The notes beneath the pieces are model-generated. The model did no database searches, had not been told where the DNA came from, and saw only the letters and a list, made by a program, of their open reading frames with translations. Below, one piece after another: positions 1 through 8,243 of a stretch of 64,000 bases of DNA. How positions within the stretch are numbered: the first letter of the stretch is position 1; the number at the start of each line of letters is the position of its first letter. The translations under genes and the position numbers were made by a program. Source of the DNA: Roseomonas indoligenes (GTDB lineage: Bacteria; Pseudomonadota; Alphaproteobacteria; Acetobacterales; Acetobacteraceae); assembly GCF_017813365.1 (NCBI RefSeq), contig NZ_JAGIZA010000010.1, positions 124,001 through 188,000 on the forward strand, in the 5' to 3' direction.

Positions 1-1407
1 GCCGCCCATCAGAAGCACGGGCACCGGGTTCAGCGTGTGCGCGGTGTGCGGGCCGCCCGTGACGGGATCCTTCATCAGCTCCGCATTGCCGTGGTCCGCC
101 GTGACCAGCAGCGCGCCGCCGATGTCCCGGATGGCGCCCGCGATCCGGCCCAGCCCGGCATCCGCCGCCTCGCAGGCCTTGATCGCGGCGGCGAGGCTGC
201 CGGTGTGCCCGACCATGTCGGCATTGGCGAAGTTGAGGATGATCATGTCGTAAGTGCCGGAGCGGATGGCCGCCTCCGCCTTCGCCGCCAGCTCCGGCTC
301 CGACATCTCCGGCTGCAGGTCGTAGGTCGCCACCTTGGGGGAGGCGACCATGACCCGGTCCTCGCCGGGGGAGGGCGTCTCCTCCCCGCCGTTCAGGAAG
401 TAGGTGACGTGGGGGTACTTCTCCGTCTCCGCCATGCGGAGCTGCCGCATCCCCGCCTTGGCGACGGTGGGGCCCAGCAGGTCGTGCATGGGCTGCGGCG
501 GGAAGAGCGTCTCCAGGAAAGGGTTCAGCGCCTCGGAGTACTCCGTCATCGCGATGGCGGCGCAGAACTTCGGCACGCGGGGCCGCGCGAAGCCGTCGAA
601 GGCGGGGTCCAGCAGGGCGGCCATGATCTGCCGCACCCGGTCCGCGCGGAAGTTGAAGCACAGAACGGCGTCGCCGTCCTTCATGCCCTGGTACCCCGGC
701 AGGACGGTGGCGGGGACGAACTCGTCCGTCTTTCCCGCGGCATGGGCGGCGCGCACGGCCTCCAGCGCGTTCGGGGCGGTTGCGCCCTCCGCCAGGACCA
801 TGGCGCGCCAGGCCTGGGAGACGCGCTCCCAGCGATGGTCCCGGTCCATGGCGAAGTAGCGGCCGGTGATCGTGGCGATGCGCGCGCCCTCCGGCAGCGC
901 CGTCTGGAAGGCGGGCAGGGTGGTCTCGGCAGCCTCCGGCGGGGTGTCGCGGCCATCCGTCCAGGCATGGACGTCCACGGGGATGCCCTGGCCCGCGATG
1001 ATCTTCGCGATCGCCAGCGCGTGGTCCTGGTGCGCGTGCACCCCGCCCGGGGAGAGCAGGCCCATGAGGTGCAGCGTGCCGCCCGTGGCCTTCAGCTTCG
1101 CGCCCAGTGCCGCCAGCGGCGGCATGGCGGCAAGGGAGCTGTCGGCGATGGCGGCACCGATCCGCGGCAGGTCCTGCATCACCACGCGGCCGGCGCCGAT
1201 GTTCAGGTGGCCCACCTCGGAATTGCCCATCTGCCCTTCCGGCAGGCCCACATCGGGGCCGCAGGTGCGGAGGAAGGCGCGAGGGCAGGAGGACCAGAGG
1301 CTGTCGAAGGTCGGCGTGTCCGCCTGCAGCACGGCATTGTCCGCCCGCTCCTCCCGCCAGCCCCAGCCATCCAGGATGACGAGCATGACGGGCTTCGGAC
1401 GGGCCAT
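1..1407 (-). CDS. gpmI: 2,3-bisphosphoglycerate-independent phosphoglycerate mutase (C-terminus beyond window)
   Basis: This cytosolic glycolytic enzyme interconverts 3- and 2-phosphoglycerate using two metal ions. The frame starts at the ATG whose complement is at 1405-1407 and is still open at base 1, giving about 469 of the roughly 510 expected residues. It begins MARPKPVMLVILDGWGWRE, the metal-binding start of the family. GNSEVGHLNIGAGR carries the catalytic Ser of the phosphatase-like domain. HAWTDGRDTPP and, near the window edge, TADHGNAE with a GPHTAHT stretch are further metal-site motifs. It is the last gene of the minus-strand block after rlmH, though separated from it by the acyltransferase, methyltransferase and NnrU genes. 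The identification is secure; only the C-terminus is missing. Confidence 0.97.
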   Translation of the reverse strand, partial: MARPKPVMLVILDGWGWREERADNAVLQADTPTFDSLWSSCPRAFLRTCGPDVGLPEGQMGNSEVGHLNIGAGRVVMQDLPRIGAAIADSSLAAMPPLAALGAKLKATGGTLHLMGLLSPGGVHAHQDHALAIAKIIAGQGIPVDVHAWTDGRDTPPEAAETTLPAFQTALPEGARIATITGRYFAMDRDHRWERVSQAWRAMVLAEGATAPNALEAVRAAHAAGKTDEFVPATVLPGYQGMKDGDAVLCFNFRADRVRQIMAALLDPAFDGFARPRVPKFCAAIAMTEYSEALNPFLETLFPPQPMHDLLGPTVAKAGMRQLRMAETEKYPHVTYFLNGGEETPSPGEDRVMVASPKVATYDLQPEMSEPELAAKAEAAIRSGTYDMIILNFANADMVGHTGSLAAAIKACEAADAGLGRIAGAIRDIGGALLVTADHGNAELMKDPVTGGPHTAHTLNPVPVLLMGG

Positions 1408-1523
1408 CGGGCGCTCCTGGCGTGCGGGTGCGCCTGCCATAGCGCCGGGCCGGGGGCTTGAACAGGGATCGGGCCCGTGGCCGCCGGCTTCTAGAAAAGT
1501 CGACGGTGCAACATGATGGGGCG

Positions 1524-2585
1524 ATGCCCGCCCGTATGCCCCAGCTCGCCTCCATCCAGTACCTGCGGGCGGTCGCCGCGCTGATGGTGGTGATCTACCA
1601 TGCCCGGCTGCAGACGGACCGGCTGGACCTGCCGCTCTGGGGTACGGACCCGCTGGCGGCGGGGGTGGACGTCTTCTTCATCATCAGCGGCCTCATCATG
1701 TGGGTGACGACGGCAGTGCAGCCGGTCGCGCCCGCGACCTTCTGGTGGCGCCGGCTGGTGCGGGTCGTGCCGCTCTACTGGGCGCTCACCGGCATGCTCG
1801 TGACCGTTTCCCTCGTCGGGCCGAGTCTGCTGCGGACCGCGCGCTTCGACCCGGCCCATGTGCTGGCCTCCTTTCTCTTCCTGCCCTGGCCGCACCCCGC
1901 CATGGGCCTGCCCCTGCCGGTCCTCATCCCCGGCTGGACCCTGAACTACGAGATGGCCTTCTATTTCCTCTTTGGCCTGGCCCTGCTGCTGCCGGCCCGG
2001 GCGCGGTTCTGGGCGGTTGGGGCGGCGCTGGCCTTGCCCGTGGTCCTGGCCCATCTCCTGTACCCGCCGGGCCTCGTGCTGGCCTTCTACGGCTCCAGCC
2101 TGGTGCTGGAATTCTGGGGGGGGATGGCGCTCGGGCGGCTGCTGCTCGCCGGGCGGCTCCCCGGGGCGGGGGCTTCGGCGCTGCTGCTGGCGCTGGGCTT
2201 CGCCCTACTGCCCCTGGGCTGGGCGTGGTCGGAAGCCCTCTCCCGCGGCGTCGCCCTCGGCCCGCCCGCCCTGCTGGTGGTGCTCGGCGCGCTGGGGATG
2301 GAGGCGGCTGGGCGGGTTCCGTCCCGGCCCCTGCCCCTGCTGCTCGGCGACGTTTCCTACGCCATCTATCTTTGCCACGTCACGGTGCTGGCGGTCTCCG
2401 CCGAGGTCTGGCGGCGCCTCCCGATGCCGGGCGGACCGGCGGGAACGCTGATCTTCCTCCTGGCGGTGACGGCGGCCTCGATCGGGGCTGGGCTGGTGCT
2501 CTACCGGCTGGTGGAACTGCCCCTTCGGCGGGCCATGCGGGGCCGGGAGGTCCGGCTGCCGGCGGCTCAGGCGCGGGCGGTATAG
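1524..2585 (+). CDS. Membrane acyltransferase, family 3 (OafA/ExoZ type)
   Basis: This integral membrane protein probably transfers an acetyl or other acyl group to a surface polysaccharide or lipid. The first segment has the family signature IQYLRAVAALMVVIYHA with the catalytic His, followed by VFFIISGLIM and WRRLVRVVPLYW. About ten hydrophobic segments run to the C-terminus. The frame is open from 1458, but the ATG at 1524 puts the signature at residues 9-25, as in the family, so I prefer it (353 aa). The gene is divergent from gpmI. Its last 19 bases overlap the 3' end of the convergent methyltransferase gene. The acceptor cannot be told from sequence. Confidence 0.85.
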   Translation: MPARMPQLASIQYLRAVAALMVVIYHARLQTDRLDLPLWGTDPLAAGVDVFFIISGLIMWVTTAVQPVAPATFWWRRLVRVVPLYWALTGMLVTVSLVGPSLLRTARFDPAHVLASFLFLPWPHPAMGLPLPVLIPGWTLNYEMAFYFLFGLALLLPARARFWAVGAALALPVVLAHLLYPPGLVLAFYGSSLVLEFWGGMALGRLLLAGRLPGAGASALLLALGFALLPLGWAWSEALSRGVALGPPALLVVLGALGMEAAGRVPSRPLPLLLGDVSYAIYLCHVTVLAVSAEVWRRLPMPGGPAGTLIFLLAVTAASIGAGLVLYRLVELPLRRAMRGREVRLPAAQARAV

Positions 2586-3325
2586 GCCCGGAAGACCTCC
2601 AGCTCCGTCGCGCAGGCAGCATCGCGGAACCCGGCCGCGTCCAGCGCGCCGAGGATGGTCTCGGCCGGCACGCAGGCCTCGATCGTCTCCCAGTAGTAGC
2701 GCATCAGCTCGCCGGAGCGGTGCCGGGGCGCGGCGATGCGGCAGAGCGCGGGGATGACCGCGCCCATGTAGAAGCGCTCGACCATGCGGGCGAGGCGGCT
2801 CTCCGGCCGGCCGATCTCCAGCAACAGCACCGTGCCCCCGGGGCGCAGCACGCGCCGGTACTCCGCGAAGGCGGCGCCGAGATCGGCCACGTGGCGCAGC
2901 GCGTAACCCATGGAGAGGAAGTCCACGCTGTCATCGGGCAGCGGGATGCGCTCCGCCCGCCCCTGGACGAGGGTGACGCCCGGCAGGACCTTCCGGGCTT
3001 CCGCCAGCATGCCTTCGCTCGGGTCCAGGCCGGTGACGAGGGCCGGGTCGCCCGTGATCGCCACCGCCTGCCGCGCGACGAGCCCCGTGCCCACAGCCAC
3101 GTCCAGCACCTGCATCCCCGGGCGCAGCCCCGCCTCCCGCAGCGCGCGGCGGCGGTAGCCCGGGCCGGTGCCGAGGGAGAAGATGCGGTCGATCCGGTCG
3201 TAATGCGGCGCCGTCTCGTCGAAGAGGGCGCGGACGAAGCCCTCCCGTTCCTCCGCCCGGCCGTAGCGGTGGGCGAGGACGGGGTGCGGGGCGACGGCTT
3301 CGGTGTCTGGCGTGGTCCCGGTCAT
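2567..3325 (-). CDS. Class I SAM-dependent methyltransferase, UbiE/MenG-like
   Basis: The core is a Rossmann methyltransferase. VLDVAVGTGLVARQA is the SAM-binding motif I. GLDPSEGMLAEARK follows as the acidic ribose-binding loop, and LSMGYALRHVADLGAAFAEY and RVLRPGGTVLLLEIGRP are typical UbiE-family motifs. The N-terminus has VRALFDETAPHYDRIDRIFS, which resembles the ubiquinone/menaquinone C-methyltransferase start. An ATG at 3325 gives 252 aa; an upstream ATG at 3385 would add 20 residues of low-complexity sequence. The family also includes enzymes acting on other small molecules, and there is no quinone gene nearby. The methyltransferase call is firm and the quinone role is inference. Confidence 0.85.
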   Translation of the reverse strand: MTGTTPDTEAVAPHPVLAHRYGRAEEREGFVRALFDETAPHYDRIDRIFSLGTGPGYRRRALREAGLRPGMQVLDVAVGTGLVARQAVAITGDPALVTGLDPSEGMLAEARKVLPGVTLVQGRAERIPLPDDSVDFLSMGYALRHVADLGAAFAEYRRVLRPGGTVLLLEIGRPESRLARMVERFYMGAVIPALCRIAAPRHRSGELMRYYWETIEACVPAETILGALDAAGFRDAACATELEVFRAYTARA

Positions 3326-3404
3326 GCGGGGCCGATCCCTGGACGATGGACCGCCAGGAATCGCCTGCCCCGCGTCCCGATGCAAGGGACGGCTGCGCGA
3401 GGGA

Positions 3405-4079
3405 TCAGTACGGCAGGGGCGAGACCCCGAAGATCACGGGATGCAGGTGCAGCATCGCCGCCCAGGCCAGAAGCCCCACCAGGCCCGGCAGGACGACCTG
3501 CCGCCACGCCACCCGGTTCCGCCCGGCCAGGACGGCCCCGAAGGGCAGGATCGAGGTGCGGGCGGCGAAACCGGCCCAGCCCTGCGGGTCCCGCGCCGCC
3601 ACCTTGGCGTCCAGCGACGGCATGCCGAGCGCTGCCGTCACCAGGAAGGCACCGAAGAAGACGAGCGAGGCCGAATCTCCGTTCCCGACGACGTGGACCG
3701 CCGCCCAGATGGCAAAGGACCAGAGCATCGGGTGGCGGGTGATCCGCAGCACGCCGGCCGGTTCCGCCGAGAGCGCCCCGCCCTGGCCCACGGAGGTCGG
3801 GTTCCGCGCCATGAGGCTACCGGCGAAGAGGATGAAGGCCGCGAGCATCGCTGCCACCAGCACCCAGCCAAGCGGGCGCGGCACGGACCAGAGCACCGCG
3901 GTCGGCGCGCTGCGCCAGGCCAGGACGAGCAGGGTGATCGCGAGGGCTGAGGCGAGGGAGAAGGTGGTGCGGAACCCGCCCTCGCCCAGGCGCGCCGCCA
4001 AAGCTGCCCTGGCCCGCGTACCGGCGATGCCGACATGCAGCAGAACCCAGATCAGCGCCGCGACGACCAGAGCGATCAT
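3405..4079 (-). CDS. NnrU family integral membrane protein
   Basis: The 224-residue protein has five or six hydrophobic segments, beginning MIALVVAALIWVLLHVGIAG. It contains the family motif LRITRHPMLWSFAIWAAVHV near residue 112, with an Arg-His-Pro resembling isoprenylcysteine methyltransferase-like folds. NnrU proteins were named for a link with nitrite/nitric-oxide reduction genes, but most copies lie elsewhere and their chemistry is unknown. No denitrification gene is in this window. The gene sits between rlmH and the UbiE-like methyltransferase on the same strand, about 80 bases from the latter, so cotranscription is possible. The family call is confident; the function is not known. Confidence 0.8.
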   Translation of the reverse strand: MIALVVAALIWVLLHVGIAGTRARAALAARLGEGGFRTTFSLASALAITLLVLAWRSAPTAVLWSVPRPLGWVLVAAMLAAFILFAGSLMARNPTSVGQGGALSAEPAGVLRITRHPMLWSFAIWAAVHVVGNGDSASLVFFGAFLVTAALGMPSLDAKVAARDPQGWAGFAARTSILPFGAVLAGRNRVAWRQVVLPGLVGLLAWAAMLHLHPVIFGVSPLPY

Positions 4080-4171
4080 GGAGGCGAGACTAGCTCAACT
4101 ATCCGTGATCTGAAACTCTTTCGTGTTGGGGAAGGGCGTGTGAGGAAGGTCTGGAAGCGACGTCCTGCCGC

Positions 4172-4639
4172 TCAGCCCGGACGCCATGCACGGTGGTAGG
4201 GATGGTTCGTCCGGATGCACTGGGCGCGGAACAACGCCTCGGCCAGCAAGCCGCGCACCAGCATATGGGGCCAGGTCAGCTGGCCGAGGGAAAGGCGATG
4301 GTCGGCGCGCGCCAGCACCGATTCGTCGAGCCCCTCCGCCCCGCCAATGAGGAAAGCGAGCGGCCGGGCCGCCTCTGCCCAGGCGGCGGTCTGTGCCGCG
4401 AGCCGGGCGCTGTCCGGCATCTCGCCGCCGAGATCGAGCGCCACCGCCATCGCCTCGGACGGGATGGCTGCGAGGAGGAGCGCGCCCTCCCGCCGCCGGA
4501 TCTCGGCGGGGGAGCCCTTCGCCTCCGCCAGTTCCCGCAGGTGCAGGGCCGGGCGGAGGCGGGCGTTGTAGTGCTCGAAGAGCGCCGCCTCCGGCCCGCC
4601 GCGCGCGCGGCCGACGGCGAGCAGGAGCGGGGGCTTCAG
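4172..4639 (-). CDS. rlmH: 23S rRNA (pseudouridine1915-N3)-methyltransferase RlmH, probable CTG start
   Basis: RlmH is a SPOUT methyltransferase that methylates pseudouridine 1915 in helix 69 of 23S rRNA. The C-terminal knot is clear: [20 protein letters not shown], then [20 protein letters not shown] and HPYHRA. The first ATG in frame (4450) would leave only 92 residues and remove the N-terminal half, yet the frame continues upstream with family-like sequence ([20 protein letters not shown]). The only sensible initiator is a CTG at 4639-4637, overlapping the rsfS stop as CTGA. That gives exactly 155 residues, the length of the E. coli protein. Translation is probably coupled to rsfS. Confidence 0.9.
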   Translation of the reverse strand: MKPPLLLAVGRARGGPEAALFEHYNARLRPALHLRELAEAKGSPAEIRRREGALLLAAIPSEAMAVALDLGGEMPDSARLAAQTAAWAEAARPLAFLIGGAEGLDESVLARADHRLSLGQLTWPHMLVRGLLAEALFRAQCIRTNHPYHRAWRPG

Positions 4640-6378
4640 TCCTTCCTGCCCTTCTTCCGGGTGTTCGCGCCCTCGCTCAAGGTCGCGGCACCGCCGGACT
4701 CCTCGTCGGGGAAGGTGGGCTGCATGTCCTCGCCGGTGACGTTGAAGGAGAAGCCGGCGGGGCCATCCAGCGCCTCGCCGCGGGGCAGGATGGCCCCGTC
4801 GCCGTTGCCGCCCGGGCGGCCATCGCCGAGCTCGCCGATATAGGCGCGGTCCTGCGCGTCACCGGCCTGGGCGTCGTCGGCATCGCCGTCCACCATCGGC
4901 TTGCGGGGATCGGGGGCTGCCGCGGTCTCGTCGTCGGTCATGCTGTCGTCCTCATCCTCGTCGCCGGAATCCTGGTCCCCGGAATCCTCGTCCCCGACGA
5001 CATCATCGTCGTCGAGGTCGTCGTCGTCCCCGTCGGCCAGGACGTCGTCCGGGCCCTCGTCACCCGCCGCCCCGTCGGAGGGGCGCGCCGACATGGTGCC
5101 CTCCTCCGGTGCCGGGCTGTCCGGGCCCCACATGCGCTCCAGCGCGTAGTTCTGCCGCGCCTCCGGCTTGAAGAGGTGGATGACCAGGTCGCCGGCATCC
5201 AGCAGCACCCAGTCCGGCGAGGCCTCCGTGCGGATGCGGCGGATGCCGTGCTCCGCCAGCGCCTCCTCCACGTGCCGCGCCATGGCCTCGATCTGCCGCT
5301 CCGCCAGGCCGGTGGCGACCACCATGCGGTCCGCGAAGGCGGAGCGGGAGGCGACGTCCAGCACCACCACGTTCTCGGCCTTGTCGTCCTCCAGGCTCGT
5401 CACGGTGGCGCGCACCAGCTCCTCCAGCCGGTCCGGGCTGGGGGCGGGGCGGGGCTGCGTGCGGCCGCGCTGCTTCGGGCCGGCGACGGTGGCGCGCTTG
5501 CGGGGGGTGGGGGCCGCCTCAGCCTCCAGCTCCGCGATGCGGGCGGCCGTCTCGTCGGGCACGGGCTTCGCTGCACGGGCGCGCGCGGGTGCGCGGGCAG
5601 GAGCCTTTGCGGAGGCCTGCTCCGCGACCTCGGTCACCGTCCGGACCGCGGCCTTCGCGGGGGCCTTTCGGGCAGCGGGGGTCCTGGGCGCCGGCGCCCT
5701 GGCAGCAGGGCGGGCCGCAGCGGCGCGGGAGGGCGCCTTCGGCGCCTCGTCACGAGCCGCCGTGCGGGGCGTGGTGGCGCGCCCGCGCGCGGGGGCGGCT
5801 GGCTCCGCGGTGCGGCGGGCCGGGCTCGCGGCCGCCTTCGGCGCGGGGGCGGCCCTGGAGGAGCGGGCCGGGGCGACCTTCACGGCGCGGGCGGGTGCCC
5901 TGGCCGGGGCGGTGCGGGCCGTCGTGGCGCGGCCGGTGGCTGGCTTCGCGGCGCTGCTGGCGGGAGCCTTCGGCGCGGGCGCCCTGGACCGGCTCGGGGC
6001 AGCGGTCGTGCCCGCGCGGGACGTCGTGGCAGGAGCCTTGCGCGCGGGAGCAGCGGCCTTGCGGGCCGGCGCGGCGGACGCGGTGCGAGCGGGCGCCGCG
6101 GAAGTCTTGCGCGCGGGTGCCGGGGCGGCCTTGCGCGCTGGCGCTGCGGAAGCCTTGCGGGCCGGCGCGGCGGCGGAGGTCCGGCGCGCGGGTGCCGCAG
6201 GGGCCTTCGCCCGGGTGGCGGTGGGCGTCGCGGCCGAGGCCCGGGCGGGCGCCGGCTTCTCGGCCCGGGACGCCGGCTTCCCGGCCGTGGTCTTGCGGGC
6301 CCCGGCGGCGGGGGGCTTCGGCCGCGTGGTCCGGCTGCGGGTGTTGCCGCCGGTGGGTTCCTTGGGGGTGCGGGCCAT
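4636..6378 (-). CDS. rsfS: Ribosomal silencing factor RsfS with large basic N-terminal arm and acidic tail
   Basis: RsfS binds ribosomal protein uL14 and blocks subunit joining during starvation. Family members are about 105-150 residues; this one is 580. Residues about 316-417 form the domain ([20 protein letters not shown], then [42 protein letters not shown]). Residues 1-315 are Ala/Pro/Arg/Lys-rich with PAR(K/R/T) units every 8-9 residues around 63-114, like histone H1-type or AlgP-type tails. Residues about 441-480 are almost all Asp/Glu. The ATG at 6378 follows a purine-rich ribosome site (AGGAAGAAGAG); an upstream ATG at 6516 would read through the hairpin array. It lies between nadD and rlmH, the usual order. 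Confidence 0.93.
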   Translation of the reverse strand: MARTPKEPTGGNTRSRTTRPKPPAAGARKTTAGKPASRAEKPAPARASAATPTATRAKAPAAPARRTSAAAPARKASAAPARKAAPAPARKTSAAPARTASAAPARKAAAPARKAPATTSRAGTTAAPSRSRAPAPKAPASSAAKPATGRATTARTAPARAPARAVKVAPARSSRAAPAPKAAASPARRTAEPAAPARGRATTPRTAARDEAPKAPSRAAAARPAARAPAPRTPAARKAPAKAAVRTVTEVAEQASAKAPARAPARARAAKPVPDETAARIAELEAEAAPTPRKRATVAGPKQRGRTQPRPAPSPDRLEELVRATVTSLEDDKAENVVVLDVASRSAFADRMVVATGLAERQIEAMARHVEEALAEHGIRRIRTEASPDWVLLDAGDLVIHLFKPEARQNYALERMWGPDSPAPEEGTMSARPSDGAAGDEGPDDVLADGDDDDLDDDDVVGDEDSGDQDSGDEDEDDSMTDDETAAAPDPRKPMVDGDADDAQAGDAQDRAYIGELGDGRPGGNGDGAILPRGEALDGPAGFSFNVTGEDMQPTFPDEESGGAATLSEGANTRKKGRKD

Positions 6379-6408
6379 GACTCGCTCTTCTTCCTGTTTC
6401 TTCGTCGT

Positions 6409-6536
6409 GGCGCCGTGCGGCGCCGGGCTCATTCTTTGCGCCGCGTGGCGCCCGGATGGTCTGTGGTGCCCTCTGGCACCGGGCTGCTTCGTGGCACCTC
6501 GCGACGCCGGGTTCATCCTTGGCGCCCTGCGGCGCC
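6409..6536 (-). repeat. Five tandem 28-bp hairpin units in the nadD-rsfS intergenic region
   Basis: Five units start at 6409, 6437, 6465, 6493 and 6521, an exact 28-bp period. Each is a 6-bp arm, a 4-base loop, a 6-bp arm, then a 12-base spacer. The consensus arms are GGCGCC and GGCGCC. Unit 3 has GGTGCC/GGCACC, a compensated change. In unit 4 the arms mispair on the plus strand, but in minus-strand RNA they pair with two G-U wobbles. Unit 2 has one end mismatch. The array fills the leader of rsfS. A period that is not a multiple of three argues against coding. It could be a translation control element, RNA stability element or protein-binding array. Confidence 0.85.
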
Positions 6537-6540
6537 GGGG

Positions 6541-7287
6541 TCAGTCCGCCCCGGCTGGCGCATGGAGGGCGGCCGGGGCGCTCCCCTCAGAAGGGCCGGA
6601 AGTGGCCGTGGTTGCGTTGGCCCGCAAGGCCCTGATCGCCGTCGCGCTCGCCGGGTGCTCCCGCGCGGGCACGAGGCACCAGGGGGCGTGCGCGCCGGGA
6701 TGCCGCGCCGCCTCCGCCATCAGCATGCCGCAGGGGCGGCGATGCTGGCGGAGCGCGCCCGCCGCGGCGCCGTGCAGGGCGCGCCGCGTATAGCCCGGGC
6801 GCGGCAGGACGGCGATCGGCGTGCCGCGTGCCAGCTTCCGCCAGCGGCGCCAGCGCGGCAGCTGCACCATGTTGTCCGCTCCCATGATCCAGACGAACTC
6901 GGCGCGCGGAAACAGGCGCCGCAGGCGGGACAGGGTGCGCTCCGTCTCCCGCAGGCCCAGCCGTGCCTCGATGTCCACGGCGATCACGCGGCGGCCATCG
7001 GCGACGCGGCGGGCCGAATCCAGCCGCTCCTCGAAGGATGCCATCCCTGCGCTGGGCTTCAGCGGGTTGCCGGGGGAGACGAGCATCCAGACCTCGTCCA
7101 GCCGCAGAACGTGCAGCGCCATCTCCGCCACGTGCCGGTGGCCGGTATGGGCGGGGTTGAAGGAACCGCCGAGCAGCCCGATCCGCACCCGCCGCCCGTC
7201 GCCGTATCGGCCGGGCTCGCGATGCGAGGAAGGGGGGCGGGGCGACGGCGCCTTTTCGCGGCCGGCCGGCGGAACGGGGGGCGGCAT
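6541..7287 (-). CDS. nadD: Nicotinate-nucleotide adenylyltransferase
   Basis: NadD adenylates nicotinate mononucleotide with ATP to form deamido-NAD. The signature GLLGGSFNPAHTGHRHVAE matches the nucleotidyltransferase GxFxPxHxGH loop. EVWMLVSPGNPLKP is the substrate loop, FVWIMGADNMVQLPRWRRW follows, and SATAIRA is the C-terminal ATP-binding motif. The ATG at 7287 gives 248 residues with a 33-residue low-complexity start; a GTG at 7188 directly before RIGLLGG would give a more typical length and is a real alternative. nadD precedes rsfS as in most alphaproteobacteria. NadE, the last step of the same pathway, lies nearby at 13.3 kb. Confidence 0.93.
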   Translation of the reverse strand: MPPPVPPAGREKAPSPRPPSSHREPGRYGDGRRVRIGLLGGSFNPAHTGHRHVAEMALHVLRLDEVWMLVSPGNPLKPSAGMASFEERLDSARRVADGRRVIAVDIEARLGLRETERTLSRLRRLFPRAEFVWIMGADNMVQLPRWRRWRKLARGTPIAVLPRPGYTRRALHGAAAGALRQHRRPCGMLMAEAARHPGAHAPWCLVPAREHPASATAIRALRANATTATSGPSEGSAPAALHAPAGAD

Positions 7288-7323
7288 GGGGCTAGAGCCC
7301 CCCTCGCGGAACGGGTCCCGGTT

Positions 7324-8196
7324 TCAGGGTGTTCGGACCGAAACGGTCACGGGACGCTCCGCCAGCCCCTCATAGGTCACGGTGACGGTGCGCCCGGCCT
7401 CCGTCGGCAAGGCGGGGGAGAAGCCGCCGAGGGAGATGATGTCGCCTGCGCGCAGGCGCCTGCCCTCCGCCTTGAGGTCTTCGACCAGCCAGGGAATGGC
7501 GTTGAGCGGATGGCCCAGCAGCACCGTGGCGGGAACGCGGGACAGCTCCTTCTGGTCGTTCGCCAGCACCACCGTCATCCCGCCCAGCCGGGCGGCGAAG
7601 TCCGGCGTGGCCTGCACGGGGATGGGTTCGCCCAGCACGCCCAGCCGGGCGCCCACGTTGATGGCCACCAGCCCCGGCCCCGTCATCTGCCCCGGCGCGA
7701 AGACAAGGTCAGGCATCTCGATGAAGGGGATCACCTGGTCCAGGTGGCGGAGGATGGCGAGGTGGTCGGCGCCGGCCTCGTTGATGCCCTCGTCCTTCAC
7801 CCGCACCAGCAGGTCGCTCTCCACGTTCGGCACGGCGCCGAAGGCGGCCGGCACCTCGGCCGGGCTGCCCGCGGTGCCTTGGGCGCGGATGGTGGCCTGG
7901 AAGATCGTGCCGCGCACGGGGTGCGGGATGCCGAAGCGCCCCTGCGCGGCCGCATTGGTCAGGCCGACCTTGTAGCCCACCGGCGGCCCCAGCCGCTCCG
8001 CCATCAGGGCCACGATCTTCGCGCGCGCGCAGACCGTGTCCTCCATCGTCAGGCCCGGGCCGTAGCCCTGGGCCGGGCGGTTGGCGAGGATGTCCCCGGC
8101 CATGCGCTGCACATCGGCATCCGATGGGCAGGCGGCCCTTGCCGCCCCTGCTCCGATGGTCAGGGCCGTTGCGGCCAGCAGCGCGATGCGGCGCAT
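7324..8196 (-). CDS. Exported 2-keto-4-pentenoate hydratase/FAH-fold protein
   Basis: The protein has 290 residues with a clear signal peptide (MRRIALLAATALTIGAGAARA, cut before ACPSD). The mature part resembles the MhpD-type hydratase or decarboxylase branch of the fumarylacetoacetate hydrolase fold: PPVGYKVGLTNAAAQGRFGI, then VESDLLVRVKDEGINEA and VVLANDQKELSRVPATVLLG, with RLRAGDIISLGGFSPALPTE near the end. These enzymes are normally cytosolic and metal dependent, so export is odd. The start at 8196 has a strong ribosome site (GGGAGGAGA). It sits between proA and nadD on the same strand, an insertion into the usual order. The substrate is unknown. Confidence 0.8.
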   Translation of the reverse strand: MRRIALLAATALTIGAGAARAACPSDADVQRMAGDILANRPAQGYGPGLTMEDTVCARAKIVALMAERLGPPVGYKVGLTNAAAQGRFGIPHPVRGTIFQATIRAQGTAGSPAEVPAAFGAVPNVESDLLVRVKDEGINEAGADHLAILRHLDQVIPFIEMPDLVFAPGQMTGPGLVAINVGARLGVLGEPIPVQATPDFAARLGGMTVVLANDQKELSRVPATVLLGHPLNAIPWLVEDLKAEGRRLRAGDIISLGGFSPALPTEAGRTVTVTYEGLAERPVTVSVRTP

Positions 8197-8243
8197 GGTG
8201 TGATCTCCTCCCAGACCCGGGATTGGCCCCGTGGCAGGCCGGA

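Noticed and set aside
6379-6516. Upstream ATG at 6516 as the rsfS start
   Set aside because: It would translate the 28-bp array, whose period is not a multiple of three, and has a weaker ribosome site than the ATG at 6378.
6409-6548. The 28-bp periodic array as a CRISPR
   Set aside because: The units are contiguous with no unique spacers, and no cas gene is near. The arms vary in a compensated manner.
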